Shown: one piece after another, positions 36,629 to 45,478 of the stretch
Layout: each line of letters starts with the position of its first letter
Numbering within the stretch: the stretch's first letter is position 1
DNA from: Rosistilla carotiformis
GTDB lineage: Bacteria > Planctomycetota > Planctomycetia > Pirellulales > Pirellulaceae
Assembly (NCBI RefSeq): GCF_007753095.1
Contig: NZ_CP036348.1
Coordinates: 2,418,001 to 2,482,000 of the forward strand
Length of the DNA stretch: 64,000 bases
Direction: 5' to 3'
Notes under the pieces: model-generated
Database searches by the model: none
What the model was told of the DNA's origin: nothing
Seen by the model: only the letters and a program-made list of their open reading frames with translations
Position numbers and translations under genes: made by a program

Positions 36629-37612
36629 CTAGGCTCTGTCGATCGGGAAGGTCAGCGTTTCAGAAAGCTCCCGCTTGCCCAGCAGGACCGCGACGAAGCG
36701 GTCGACGCCGAGGGCGCATCCAGAGCAAGTGGAGATGCCGTGCTGCATGGCCCGGTAGAGCTGCCGGGGCATCGGCAGGCCCGGTTTGCCCATTTCCATC
36801 CGCGCCCTGTTGTTTTCGTCGCAGCGACGCAGCAGTTCCTCGGCATCCAGCAGTTCGCCGTAGCCATTGGCTAGCTCGATCCCGTCGATAAACAGTTCAA
36901 ACCGCTTCGCTGTCCGCGGATCGTCGCGGCAGATCAACGCCAGAGCCGCTTGGGAGCTGGGGTAATGGGTCAGGATCGTCGGCTGGCCACGCCCCAGATT
37001 CGGAACGACGGCGTGGTCGAAGATCAGATTCAACCAGTCGTCGACGTGTTTGAAGTCCAAGCCGGTCAAGTCGATCCCGAGCCGCGCGGCCGCGTCGCGA
37101 AGCTGAGGCAGCGTCGCGGTTAAGGGATCGAATTGAGCAAAGTCCTTGAACGCCGCCTGGTAGGTCATCTGTTGGCACGCGGGGCGATCGGTCACGCGGT
37201 CGACGAGTTGCGCCAGCAGTTCGATTCCCTCTTCGAAGCGGTCCCCCATGCGATACCACTCCAGCATCGTGAACTCTGGATTGTGGTTCGTCCCCCGTTC
37301 TCCCGCTCGAAAAGCGGGGCAGATCTGGTAGATCGCATCGGCACCGCAGGCCAGCAGTCGCTTCATCGCAAATTCGGGCGAGCTTTGCAGATACAGGTCG
37401 TCGTGCGCATGGGGCAGCGACAACTGCAGCGCGTCGCGAGCGACCGGAACCGGATCGATATGCAGATCGACCATCGTTTCGGACGAAAGCGTCGGCGTCT
37501 GGACTTCAAAAAATCCAGCGTCGTCAAAAAAGCCGCGGATCGACCGCAGGATCGCTGCCCGCTGGCGAAGCGTCTCGATCGCAGCGGTCGATTGAAAAGG
37601 AGGCTCGATCAC
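36629..37612 (-). CDS. epmA: EF-P lysine ligase EpmA/GenX-like class II LysRS paralogue
   Basis: A 327-residue protein matching the C-terminal catalytic half of lysyl-tRNA synthetase without the anticodon-binding domain. Class II motifs: motif 1 region FEVQTPTLSSETMVDLHIDPV, motif 2 FRAGERGTNHNPEFTMLEWYRMG, and motif 3 GCALGVDRFVAVLLGKR. EpmA joins beta-lysine to a lysine of elongation factor P in the cytoplasm. epmB (beta-lysine maker) and efp are not seen in the window. The start is GTG 37612, overlapping the TGA of the FAD oxidoreductase gene (GTGA), so the two are translationally coupled though unrelated in function. Confidence 0.88.
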   Translation of the reverse strand: MIEPPFQSTAAIETLRQRAAILRSIRGFFDDAGFFEVQTPTLSSETMVDLHIDPVPVARDALQLSLPHAHDDLYLQSSPEFAMKRLLACGADAIYQICPAFRAGERGTNHNPEFTMLEWYRMGDRFEEGIELLAQLVDRVTDRPACQQMTYQAAFKDFAQFDPLTATLPQLRDAAARLGIDLTGLDFKHVDDWLNLIFDHAVVPNLGRGQPTILTHYPSSQAALALICRDDPRTAKRFELFIDGIELANGYGELLDAEELLRRCDENNRARMEMGKPGLPMPRQLYRAMQHGISTCSGCALGVDRFVAVLLGKRELSETLTFPIDRA

Positions 37613-39867
37613 TTGGCGATCAACTGAATCGCGTCGGCGTGCACGTTACCGCCAGCCCCATCGCTGCTGATCGTGACTCGCACCTTGGCTCCCTTTTCCA
37701 GCGAAACGTCAGCAAACGTTTCGGACTTCGATTCGGCGGTTGGTTCGCCTCGCATGTCGACGCGCCGCGAGATCGTCTCGCCGCCTGCCTCCAGCGAAAC
37801 GGGGACGGTGGTGCCGCGGTTGGGGTGCGGTCCATAGAGGACGCGGATGTCATAGCTGCCTGCTTCCGGAGCCGCCGCTTCGAAGGTCATCGTCGCGCCG
37901 CTCCCCGGCGATGCATAGCGGTATCCGTAACCGACGTAGCCCTTGAGACCTTGGCCTTTGACCCACGGGCCGGAGACCTTCGCCTTTTCGTCGTCGATGA
38001 CGAGCCCCTTCATTTTTGCCGGATCGAGTCCCTCAAAGAGACCCGCCGGGCCGGCCAACGGCAGCGCGTCGTCGGGGATAATCGTTTCGCCACCGACCTG
38101 CTTGCGGTACGCCTTGCCGGGCAGTTCCAGCATCTCGGTCAATTGGTCCAGGTAGTCGGTGTAGACGCCGCGAGGCAAGCATTGGCGTTCGACGCAAATC
38201 GCAGCCGCCTTGCCAACCACTTCACCCATCATTCCGCAGGTCTTCATCACACGAACGGTTCCCAACGCTTCGTGCGTCACGCTGGCGCAACGCCCCGCCA
38301 TGAACAGGTTGCTGATGTTTCGCGAATAGAAGCAGCGGTAGGGAATCGGATATCCGTACATCCGGTCGACTCCCTTGCCATGCACGGCGATCGAGATGAA
38401 CGGGTTGTCGGGGAACTTTTCTGCGTATTGTTTCTTCGGATAGTGCAGATCGATCGACCAAGTGCTCGGAACGGTTCCGTCGGGGAAATCTCGCTTCGAA
38501 ACGATGTCCTCTTCGTTCAGCAACACGTCGCCGATCAGCCGCCGGCTCTCCCGCGGCCCGCCGATGTAGGCGACCCAGGTCAGGAAAGCAGTCTTGTGTT
38601 TTTCGGCGCCATCGCCATTTTTCATCGCGTTAAAGGCACCGTAGACGGCGCGCAGATTCCAGTCGCGGATTCCCTCAGCATCCCCCAGCGGATCCTTATC
38701 GAAACCGCTCTCCCAAAACCATTGCCCATGGTGGTCGCGGGGGTAGGGGAAATCGGCCATCTTCAGCGGCAGCGCCCAAGGAGTTTCGGGGAACTCCGCC
38801 GGTTCGGCTCGTTCGTCCCAGGCCCACATGTTGCTCATCCCCATCCGACCCTCGGGAGTCATCTCGAGATCGGCGCCGGCCCAGGCACCGATCCAAGCGT
38901 GACCGGTGCAATCGGCGAACAGCATCCCTTTGAATCGGCTGACCGCACCGTTGCGAGTATCAAAGGCATCGACCGACACGATTCGGTCCCCTTCGGTTTC
39001 GACAGCGAAGGCGCGATGGTTCAAGAAGAGATCGATGTTCTCTTCCGCGCGGACGACCTGTTCTTTCAGTTCGTCGACAAACTCTTCTTTCTTGCCAGGC
39101 GATTTGGTTGCGTGATCGCTGATCTCTTCGATGATCTCGCCGATCCGCGGGTAGCGGCCGCGGCGGATATTGCCCATCGCCCAGACGCGGACTTCGCTCG
39201 AACCGTTCCCTCCCAAGACGCCGCGATCCTGGATCAGAGCGACTTTGCAACCCATGCGGGCTCCTGAAATCGCCGCTCCCAATCCCGAGTAACCACCGCC
39301 GACAACGACCAAGTCGTATCCAACGCGTTCGGCCGGTTCGTCTGCAATTCCCAGCTGCTCGCGTCGCCACTTCGACAGCACTTCGGAGTCGTTTGGCGGC
39401 GCGTTGGACTTGTCGGTGGTGAGGTAGATCGCGTCGCAGCGGCCATCGAAGCCGGTCTGATCGATCAATCGCAGCTCGGTTTTGCCGGCGGGCAAGTCGA
39501 CGGTGCCGCCCGATTGCCAAGCCCAATCGGCCCCTTGGGTGCCAAACTCGGTCGCCAGTTTCTTCCCGTCGATCGCCAATTGGAAGCGGCCCGGAGTGCC
39601 GGGAGCATTCCAGCGGGCGACCCAATCTTTGGTGCGAACAAACACGTGGTAGGTGCCCGCTTCGGCAACCGTCACCTCTGTCGTGGCATCATCGACCGGC
39701 GTGCCGATGCCGTGCGCCAGCAGATACGGTGAGCCCATTTCTTGGATGAACTGAGTGTCCAGTTTCCAGCCCCCTTGGTTTTGGAAGCTTTCCGCTTCGA
39801 CAAACAGTTCGGCTGCCGACGAGAAGACCGGGAAGGTCGTCAAAAGTATAAGGGCTGCGATTCGCAT
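37609..39867 (-). CDS. Secreted FAD-dependent oxidoreductase with carbohydrate-binding-like and golvesin-like domains
   Basis: A 752-residue protein. ATG 39867 starts a signal peptide (MRIAALILLTTFPVFSSAAELF). Residues 20-165 form a beta-sandwich with FVEAESF and HVFVRTKDWVARW, resembling domains at the N-termini of planctomycete polysaccharide enzymes. The FAD_oxidored core begins with YDLVVVGGGYSGLGAA (about residue 185) and has GNGSSEVRVWAMG and LFMAGRCASVTHEALGTVRVMKTCGMMG. The C-terminal 150 residues (FEAAAPEAGSYDIRVLYGP) match a golvesin-like domain. A cofactor-binding secreted oxidoreductase acting on sugars or polymers is the best guess. Coupled to epmA by overlap. Confidence 0.82.
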   Translation of the reverse strand: MRIAALILLTTFPVFSSAAELFVEAESFQNQGGWKLDTQFIQEMGSPYLLAHGIGTPVDDATTEVTVAEAGTYHVFVRTKDWVARWNAPGTPGRFQLAIDGKKLATEFGTQGADWAWQSGGTVDLPAGKTELRLIDQTGFDGRCDAIYLTTDKSNAPPNDSEVLSKWRREQLGIADEPAERVGYDLVVVGGGYSGLGAAISGARMGCKVALIQDRGVLGGNGSSEVRVWAMGNIRRGRYPRIGEIIEEISDHATKSPGKKEEFVDELKEQVVRAEENIDLFLNHRAFAVETEGDRIVSVDAFDTRNGAVSRFKGMLFADCTGHAWIGAWAGADLEMTPEGRMGMSNMWAWDERAEPAEFPETPWALPLKMADFPYPRDHHGQWFWESGFDKDPLGDAEGIRDWNLRAVYGAFNAMKNGDGAEKHKTAFLTWVAYIGGPRESRRLIGDVLLNEEDIVSKRDFPDGTVPSTWSIDLHYPKKQYAEKFPDNPFISIAVHGKGVDRMYGYPIPYRCFYSRNISNLFMAGRCASVTHEALGTVRVMKTCGMMGEVVGKAAAICVERQCLPRGVYTDYLDQLTEMLELPGKAYRKQVGGETIIPDDALPLAGPAGLFEGLDPAKMKGLVIDDEKAKVSGPWVKGQGLKGYVGYGYRYASPGSGATMTFEAAAPEAGSYDIRVLYGPHPNRGTTVPVSLEAGGETISRRVDMRGEPTAESKSETFADVSLEKGAKVRVTISSDGAGGNVHADAIQLIAK

Positions 39868-40329
39868 GATTGGATTCGACGGGGTTGCAGAGGAAAGGTT
39901 GTGGGGGCGGAACGCCGTAAGGCTCGATAAGGGCAGTCGGTCGCTCCTTGAATCGCTTCCGATTCTAATCGATCCCATCGCGTCTGGCGAGATTCGCTCG
40001 CGATTGCCCGTTTAGTGCCACACATCCTGCGTAGCGGACAATGGACAGGGATCCTTTCAGGGTCGTCGATGTCAACGGATCCCGCAGGGATCTTAGAAGG
40101 TAGCCGGTGGTAGGAGCGTAGCGAACACCACCGGGTGCTTCATCGCGTTGCCCGGCGCGGCCGAACCTTGGCTGAGCGGCGATTGTCCATCTAATGCGTG
40201 TTCGAGAATCGGCTAGCAAAGTCGCTAGAATCGGACTTTGATTTGCGACGATTCTAAAAAATCTAACCGAATCGATGCCAATCCCGGCTTTCCTCCGAGA
40301 GCCAAGATCGGTAATATATCGCCTGGTCG
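39868..40329. other. Intergenic region with palindromic repeats upstream of tRNA-Pro
   Basis: About 460 bases. It holds GATCCC-GCA-GGGATC (40078-40092), and CCGGTGG (40104-40110) pairing with CCACCGG (40128-40134) across a TAGGAGCGTAGCGAACA loop. The latter matches the form of dispersed intergenic repeats that I recall as common in planctomycetes. No open frame with a ribosome site was seen. Confidence 0.45.
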
Positions 40330-40404
40330 CGGGGCGTGGCGCAGTCTGGCTAGCGCACCTGGTTTGGGACCAGGGGGTCGAAGGTTCGAATCCTTTCGCC
40401 CCGA
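40330..40404 (+). tRNA. tRNA-Pro (anticodon UGG)
   Basis: A complete cloverleaf of 75 bases. Acceptor stem CGGGGCG pairs with CGCCCCG, the D-arm contains GGCGCAG, the anticodon stem CCTGG/CCAGG carries loop TTTGGGA with anticodon TGG, and the T-arm GAAGG-TTCGAAT-CCTTT is normal. The discriminator base is A (40404). The following bases are CC and then TTTT, so the CCA end is not encoded in full. A terminator hairpin follows at once. Confidence 0.95.
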
Positions 40405-40410
40405 CCTTTT

Positions 40411-40446
40411 AAAGCCTGGAGATCCTTGTGGTCTCCAGGCTTTTTT
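40411..40446 (+). terminator. Rho-independent terminator after tRNA-Pro
   Basis: GCCTGGAGA (40414-40422) pairs perfectly with TCTCCAGGC (40432-40440) and is followed by six T (40441-40446). Classic intrinsic terminator for the tRNA transcript. Confidence 0.9.
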
Positions 40447-40658
40447 CGTGCGCGTTCGGTGCCAATTTGCCGCAGCAGATGTCGTTTTGGCGGCGGATTG
40501 CTGCGAAAATCTTGATTGGGAAAGTGAAGCCCTCTTTTTGTTCGTGGGTTTTGCGATTCCGCAGGCTCTTTAGAATGAGCGTTTGCGGCACACTTCGATG
40601 GCCGCAAGCAAGTGCCCGAACCCATTTCTCAATTCCTTCCCAGCGGTGGTCGACCGGG

Positions 40659-41645
40659 ATGAACGAGTCGCCTGAAGTCGTATTGATCTGCACCAGCCCT
40701 AAAGCGGGTTCGGGGCAGCGGCGCGACCTGGTCCCGAAGCTGGCTCATGCGCTCACCGACCGCGGGCTGGAGGTGCGGAGCACTTCGAGCATCGACCAAT
40801 TGGCCGCCGATGCGAAGTCATTGACCGCCGCGGGGCGATTGAAGGGGGTGGTTGCTGCGGGGGGAGACGGAACGTTATCGCTTGTTGTATCGCGACTGCC
40901 CGCCGAATCGCCCGTGATGCCGCTGCCGCTTGGGACCGAAAATTTGATGGCTCGCTACCTGGGGCATCGCCCCAGCGTCGAGGATGCTGTCGACACGATG
41001 ATGCGGCAGCGGACCGTCGTGATGGATGCGGCACTCGCCGACGAACGGTTATTCCTGATCATGTGCAGTTGCGGCTTTGACGCAGAGGTGGTCCGGCGGC
41101 TGCACACAACGCGCAGCGGTCACATCTGGAAGCTCAGCTACCTCGCCCCTGTGCTGCGATCGATGATTGGTTACCACTTTCCGTCGCTGCGACTGATCGA
41201 TCGCGAAAGCGACGAACCGCCGAAGCCGGCGCGATGGGCGTTCGTTTTTAATGTGCCCCGTTACGCTGTTGGGCTGCCAATCGCAGCCTGGGCCGACGGG
41301 ACCGACGGCTGGCTCGATTCGGTCACGTTCGACAAGGGATCGGTCTGCCGCGGCTTACACTATCTGGCGCATATCTTCCGGCGGTCGCATCACAAACTGG
41401 ACGGAACCGTCATCGGCCGCAGCCGACGTTTTACGATCGAACCGACCGATCCGGGCGCCACGATCCCCTACCAGCTCGACGGCGACTACGCCGGAAACCT
41501 CCCCGTCGAGATCGCAATCCAGCCATCGCGAGTCACGATGCTGCTGCCTCAGAATTGCCCCGTCGAATTTAAAACCGACACCGGCGGCCATCACCCAACA
41601 AACGCCCAGCCCAGCCGAGAACCATCAGCCCGGCAGCTAACGTAG
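40659..41645 (+). CDS. Diacylglycerol-kinase-like lipid kinase (YegS/BmrU family)
   Basis: A 328-residue soluble kinase. ATG 40659 (MNESPEVVLICTSPKAGSGQ) starts the domain; the open frame runs further back to 40428, through the tRNA terminator. The catalytic GGDGT is in VVAAGGDGTLSLVV, and the nucleotide-binding motif is PLGTENLMARYLG (P-x-G-T-x-N). The second half has GFDAEVVRRLH and a PYQLDGDYAGNLP loop near the C-terminus, both typical. Such enzymes phosphorylate diacylglycerol, sphingoid bases or undecaprenol; the exact lipid is not visible. The last 20 residues and the stop run up to a palindromic repeat array. Confidence 0.85.
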   Translation: MNESPEVVLICTSPKAGSGQRRDLVPKLAHALTDRGLEVRSTSSIDQLAADAKSLTAAGRLKGVVAAGGDGTLSLVVSRLPAESPVMPLPLGTENLMARYLGHRPSVEDAVDTMMRQRTVVMDAALADERLFLIMCSCGFDAEVVRRLHTTRSGHIWKLSYLAPVLRSMIGYHFPSLRLIDRESDEPPKPARWAFVFNVPRYAVGLPIAAWADGTDGWLDSVTFDKGSVCRGLHYLAHIFRRSHHKLDGTVIGRSRRFTIEPTDPGATIPYQLDGDYAGNLPVEIAIQPSRVTMLLPQNCPVEFKTDTGGHHPTNAQPSREPSARQLT

Positions 41646-41696
41646 CAAAGGCCAACGGCGCAGGTTTCGGCCGCCCGCCGCGAATCCACCCGAGTA

Positions 41697-42091
41697 GAGG
41701 ACCGAAGGTTCGGCAGTTTGCATAGCCCAGGCCATCGGCCTGGGTGGGCAGGCGTCCCACGCGAATTCCCCCGAGCTGAGGACCAAAGGTTCGGCGATTT
41801 ACATAGCCCAGGCCATCGGCCTGGGAGCCAGGCGTCCCACACGAATTCCCCCCCCGAGTCGAGGACCGAAGGTTCGGTGGTTTGCCCGCCTCTTCCCAAC
41901 TGCCTGGCCTTCAGCCCTAACCGTTTTGCGCTGCGGCCCGATCACCCAGGCCGTTGGCCTGGGCTATGCAAATTGTCGAGCCTTCGGCCCAGGGGCACCT
42001 TGTCGGGCCTTCAGCCCTAACCGATTTGCGCCGCGGTCCGGTTACCCAGGCCGTTGGCCTGGGCTATGCAAATCGCCGAGCCTTCGGCCCT
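41697..42091. repeat. Left palindromic (REP-like) array of the transposase composite
   Basis: Two forward units begin at 41697 and 41778 (period 81), each with a GGACC-GAA-GGTYC-like hairpin, GCATAG or ACATAG, and CCCAGGCC-ATC-GGCCTGGG. A third, begun at 41861, is broken by a junction (TTTGCCCGCCTCTTCCCA). Two reverse-oriented units follow, with CCCAGGCC-GTT-GGCCTGGG at 41945 and 42045 (period 100), each followed by GCTATGCAAAT and a GAGCCTTCGGCCC hairpin. The order is forward, forward, junction, reverse, reverse. Confidence 0.9.
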
Positions 42092-42213
42092 TGGAGAACA
42101 AATTGCCGGGACGGTGCCCCAACGTACGCGAAATGTTTGGGAGTATAGAGGCGATTTGGCTTCACGCTCCGGCATCTTCGTGTCTGTGAATCCATTGTTG
42201 GAGGATTGTCGCT

Positions 42214-42669
42214 ATGTCGCAGTCGCTTGCTCAGGTCTGGCTCCACATCGTTTTCTCCACCAAAGAGCGTCGTCCGTTCCTGCAAGATGATGCGGTTCGC
42301 GACGAAATGTTCTGCATGTTGGCATATCGAGTGAAGGAGGCGAAGTGCTTCAGTGCATCGGTTGGTGGGCATTTTGATCATGTTCACCTGTTGGTTGGCC
42401 TGGCGAGAACCGTCACCATCGCAAATTTGGTCGAACACATCAAAACCGAAACCTCACAATGGGCGAAAACAGCCAAAAACTGCTCGTCCCGTTTCTCGTG
42501 GCAAGCTGGATATGGCGCGTTTTCGGTCAGTCATTCCCAGCGGGGAGTGGTCGATGCGTACATTCGGAATCAGGAGCAACACCACCAACGGTTGGGATTC
42601 AGAGATGAGTTCAGAGCCATTTGCAAGCGACATGAAATTGAAATCGACGAGCGTTACGTGTGGGATTAA
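42214..42669 (+). CDS. IS200/IS605-type Y1 transposase, REP-associated (RAYT-like)
   Basis: A 151-residue single-strand DNA transposase/nickase. ATG 42214 is preceded by GGAGG nine bases upstream. The HUH motif is HFDHVHLLV (H56 and H58), the WQAGYGAFSVS stretch follows, and the catalytic tyrosine is Y116 in VDAYIRNQEQHH. The full length and intact motifs suggest an active or recently active enzyme. It has no tnpB partner and lies between two palindromic arrays, as do REP-associated tyrosine transposases, which are thought to spread or maintain REP elements as a host function. It is the only mobile-element gene seen in the window. Confidence 0.9.
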   Translation: MSQSLAQVWLHIVFSTKERRPFLQDDAVRDEMFCMLAYRVKEAKCFSASVGGHFDHVHLLVGLARTVTIANLVEHIKTETSQWAKTAKNCSSRFSWQAGYGAFSVSHSQRGVVDAYIRNQEQHHQRLGFRDEFRAICKRHEIEIDERYVWD

Positions 42670-42689
42670 CGCTCCAGAAAGCGATTTCT

Positions 42690-43384
42690 GTAGGACCGAA
42701 GGTTCGGCAATTTGCATAGCCCAGGCCAACGGCCTCGGGTGGGCAGGCGTCGAACACGAATTCCCGCGAGTCGAGGACCGAAGGTCCGGCGATTTGCATA
42801 GCCCAGGCCATCGGCCTGGATGGGCAGGCGTCCGACGCGAATTCCCGCGAGTCGAGGACCGAAGGTCCGGCAATTTGCATAGCCCAGGCCAACGGCCTGG
42901 GTGGGCAGGCGTCGAACACGAATTCCCGCGAGTCGAGGACCAAAGGTCCGGCAATTTGCATAGCCCAGGCCATCGGCCTGGGAGCCAGACGCCCCACACG
43001 AATTCCCGCGAGTCGAGGACCAAAGGTCCGGCAATTTGCATCGCCCAGGCCATCGGCCTGGGGGCCAGGCGCCCCACACGAATTCCCCCCGAGTCGAGGA
43101 CCGAAGGTCCGGTGGTTTGTCCGCCTCTTCCCAGTTGTCGGGCCTTCAGCCCTAACCGTTTTGCGCCGCGGTCCGGTTACCCAGGCCGTTGGCCTGGGCT
43201 ATGCAAATTGCCGAGCCTTCGGCCCTCGGACACGTTGCCGGGCCTTCGGCCCTAACCGATTTACGCTGCGGCCCGATTACCCAGGCCGTTGGCCTGGGCT
43301 ATGCAAATTGTCGAGCCTTCGGCCCTGGGGATTCTTATTGGGCCTTCGGCCCTGACGGCGTAAGTCGGCTAGCCTTTGGGCCCT
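42690..43384. repeat. Right palindromic (REP-like) array of the transposase composite
   Basis: Five forward units start near 42690, 42774, 42854, 42935 and 43015 (period 80-83), each with GGACC-GAA-GGTCC (or a variant), TTTGCATAG and CCCAGGCC-N3-GGCCTGGG, then a GCGTC(G/C) spacer and GAATTCCC. A sixth, at 43096, runs into the same junction as in the left array. Two reverse units follow at 43180 and 43280 (period 100). A last GGGCCTTCGGCCC hairpin near 43340 lies before the end of pheT. Spacing from junction to first reverse unit is 84 in both arrays. Confidence 0.9.
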
Positions 43385-43412
43385 GGGAATAGATCGGGCC
43401 GGAAGATGTGGC

Positions 43413-45434
43413 TTAGCCCAACAGGACGGCGCCGTGATCGGCGTTGCAGCGGTCGACGACGTCGCCTCGCATTGCGTCGGCTTGAGCATTGGTTAGCGTG
43501 CTGTCGGGGCTTTGCAGATCGATGCTCATCAGGATCCGCTTCTTCCCTTCGCCATCTTTTGCTGGATCGCGGTAGGTTTCGACATACTTGAGGTCGGCTA
43601 AAACGGGGCCGACGGCGGCCCGGACGCTGGCGGCCAGATCGACCCAGCGGATCGCTTCGTCGACGACAAGGTTCAGGTCGCGTGAGACCGATGGGAAGGG
43701 GCTGACGCTGCGGAACTGAGGGACCAGGTGCGCCGCGGCGAGCATCGCGTCGAGGTTCAGTTCGAAACAGGTCGTTGTTTTTTCGAGCTTCAAGCTCTTC
43801 TGGACCGCTGGGCACAGCTGACCGACGTATCCGATCAATTCGCCTGCGATCGTCAGTTCGATCGACCAGGCTTTATCGAGCCCGTGTACTTCGACTTGGC
43901 GAACGTCGGGAACCGCGGCGATTCCCAGTCGTCGCAACAGCGTCTCGACGATCCCTTTGACTTGATAGAAGTCCTGCCCCGAAACGCCGGCGACGCAGTA
44001 CTGCTCTTCGGGTAAGCCGTCGACTTCCGCTGGCGGAACGTAGATGTGAGCGACTTCGAACAGTTCCGCATCGGCGCCGGAGGCAGCTTGGTTAGCGTGC
44101 CGGCTGTCCAGCAAGCTTGGCAGGATGCTGCGGCGGAGCGTCTTGGCTCCCTTTAAAAGTGCCGTTTCTGTTGTCAGCGGCTGGCGATCGGTCCAGGGGC
44201 TGACGAGTTCATCGGTGTCAGCTGGAACGACGCTAGGTGTCATCGCTTCGCTGATTCCCGATCCGACAAGGACGTCGCGGATCTTGGAGACCGCTTCGTC
44301 AAACGGACGCTTCTGGCTGGGGGCGACCGGGATCGGGCTGTCGTCGGGAATTTTTTCGTAGCCGTAGATCCGCGCGATCTCTTCGATCAGATCGATCTCG
44401 CGCGTCAGGTCGTGCCGCCACGACGGCGGGCAGGTGTGGATCTTGTCGACATCCGCAGTCTGCTCATCGCAGCCCAGCGCGGTGAGGATCTTGCGGATCT
44501 CGTCGTCGGGGACTTTGACGCCCAGGACGCGTTCGACTTGCGCTAGCCGCAGGCAGACGTTGGTCGGTGCGGGGAGTTGTGGTTCCGTATCGACAACACC
44601 CTGCTCCAGCGTTCCGCCAGCGATTTCGAGGATCAATTCGCAGCAACGACGACTGGCCCAATCGACGCCTTGCGGATCGACGCGCCGCTCAAAACGGAAC
44701 GACGACGGACTGTGCAGTTTCAACTTGCGAGCGGTCCGGCGGACGCTGAGCGGCGTGAAGACGGCCGATTCGATCAACAGATTGGTCGTCGACTCGGTGA
44801 CTTCGGACGACGCGCCACCCATCACTCCCGCGACTGCAACGGCGCGATCGCGATCGGCAATCACACACATCTCCGGATCCAACGTGTACGTTTTGTGATC
44901 GATCGCTTCGATCTCTTCCTCGGGCCGAGCCGGGCGGACGACGATCTCATCGCCAGCCAGCTTGGCGAGGTCAAACGCGTGCAGCGGTTGGCCGCATTCC
45001 ATCAGGACAAAATTGGTGATGTCGACGACATTGTTGACACTGCCGATGCCGACAGCACGCAGTGCGTCGACCAGCCAATCGGGGCTAGGGCCAACTTTGA
45101 CGCCGCGGATCACGCGAGCTGTATAGCGCGGGCAGGCGTCGGAAAAAACGTTGGTGACGCGAATCGAATCACTCGCTTTTCCAGACCCTTCAGCCGGTTC
45201 GGGCTGCGGCTTGCAGAGCGGTAATTCGTACAGCACCGAGATCTCGCGGGCGACACCGATGTGTCCCAGGCAATCGCCGCGGTTGCTGGTGACTTCCAGG
45301 TCGATGACCGTTTCGCCATCGACGACGTCGGTCCCCTCGTGATTCAGCCCCGTCATGCTCAAGCGTTCGGAGAGTTCGGGTTCGGTCATCGGAAGATCGA
45401 CGTAACGGCGAAGCCAATTCCAAGATACAAGCAT
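43413..45434 (-). CDS. pheT: Phenylalanine-tRNA ligase beta subunit, lacking the N-terminal tRNA-binding domain
   Basis: A 673-residue subunit against about 790 in Escherichia coli. The start MLVSWNWLRRYVDLPM is typical, but after MTGLNHEGTDVVDG the chain goes straight to IDLEVTSNRGDCLGHIGVARE, so the EMAP/OB-like tRNA-bind domain (B2, about 110 residues) is absent. The B3/B4 region, B5, and the class II-like domain are present; the C-terminal ferredoxin-like anticodon domain ends PDSTLTNAQADAMRGDVVDRC. The alpha2-beta2 enzyme charges tRNA-Phe in the cytoplasm. It follows pheS by 44 bases on the same strand. Confidence 0.95.
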   Translation of the reverse strand: MLVSWNWLRRYVDLPMTEPELSERLSMTGLNHEGTDVVDGETVIDLEVTSNRGDCLGHIGVAREISVLYELPLCKPQPEPAEGSGKASDSIRVTNVFSDACPRYTARVIRGVKVGPSPDWLVDALRAVGIGSVNNVVDITNFVLMECGQPLHAFDLAKLAGDEIVVRPARPEEEIEAIDHKTYTLDPEMCVIADRDRAVAVAGVMGGASSEVTESTTNLLIESAVFTPLSVRRTARKLKLHSPSSFRFERRVDPQGVDWASRRCCELILEIAGGTLEQGVVDTEPQLPAPTNVCLRLAQVERVLGVKVPDDEIRKILTALGCDEQTADVDKIHTCPPSWRHDLTREIDLIEEIARIYGYEKIPDDSPIPVAPSQKRPFDEAVSKIRDVLVGSGISEAMTPSVVPADTDELVSPWTDRQPLTTETALLKGAKTLRRSILPSLLDSRHANQAASGADAELFEVAHIYVPPAEVDGLPEEQYCVAGVSGQDFYQVKGIVETLLRRLGIAAVPDVRQVEVHGLDKAWSIELTIAGELIGYVGQLCPAVQKSLKLEKTTTCFELNLDAMLAAAHLVPQFRSVSPFPSVSRDLNLVVDEAIRWVDLAASVRAAVGPVLADLKYVETYRDPAKDGEGKKRILMSIDLQSPDSTLTNAQADAMRGDVVDRCNADHGAVLLG

Positions 45435-45478
45435 CGGGGCAACTCTTCGTGTGTTGGATCAGTCGGTGAAAACGCCGA

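Noticed and set aside
37639-39267. A 542-codon plus-strand reading frame opposite the FAD oxidoreductase
   Set aside because: No domain or ribosome site; antisense shadow of a well-supported gene.
42353-43255. Plus-strand and minus-strand reading frames over the palindromic arrays with HSPGHRPG-type repeats
   Set aside because: The repeat period of 80-83 bases, close to 27 codons, keeps frames open; they contain only translated hairpins and overlap the transposase in another frame.
41697-43384. CRISPR array
   Set aside because: The units are palindromic with two hairpins, spacers are not unique, orientation changes, and no cas gene is present.
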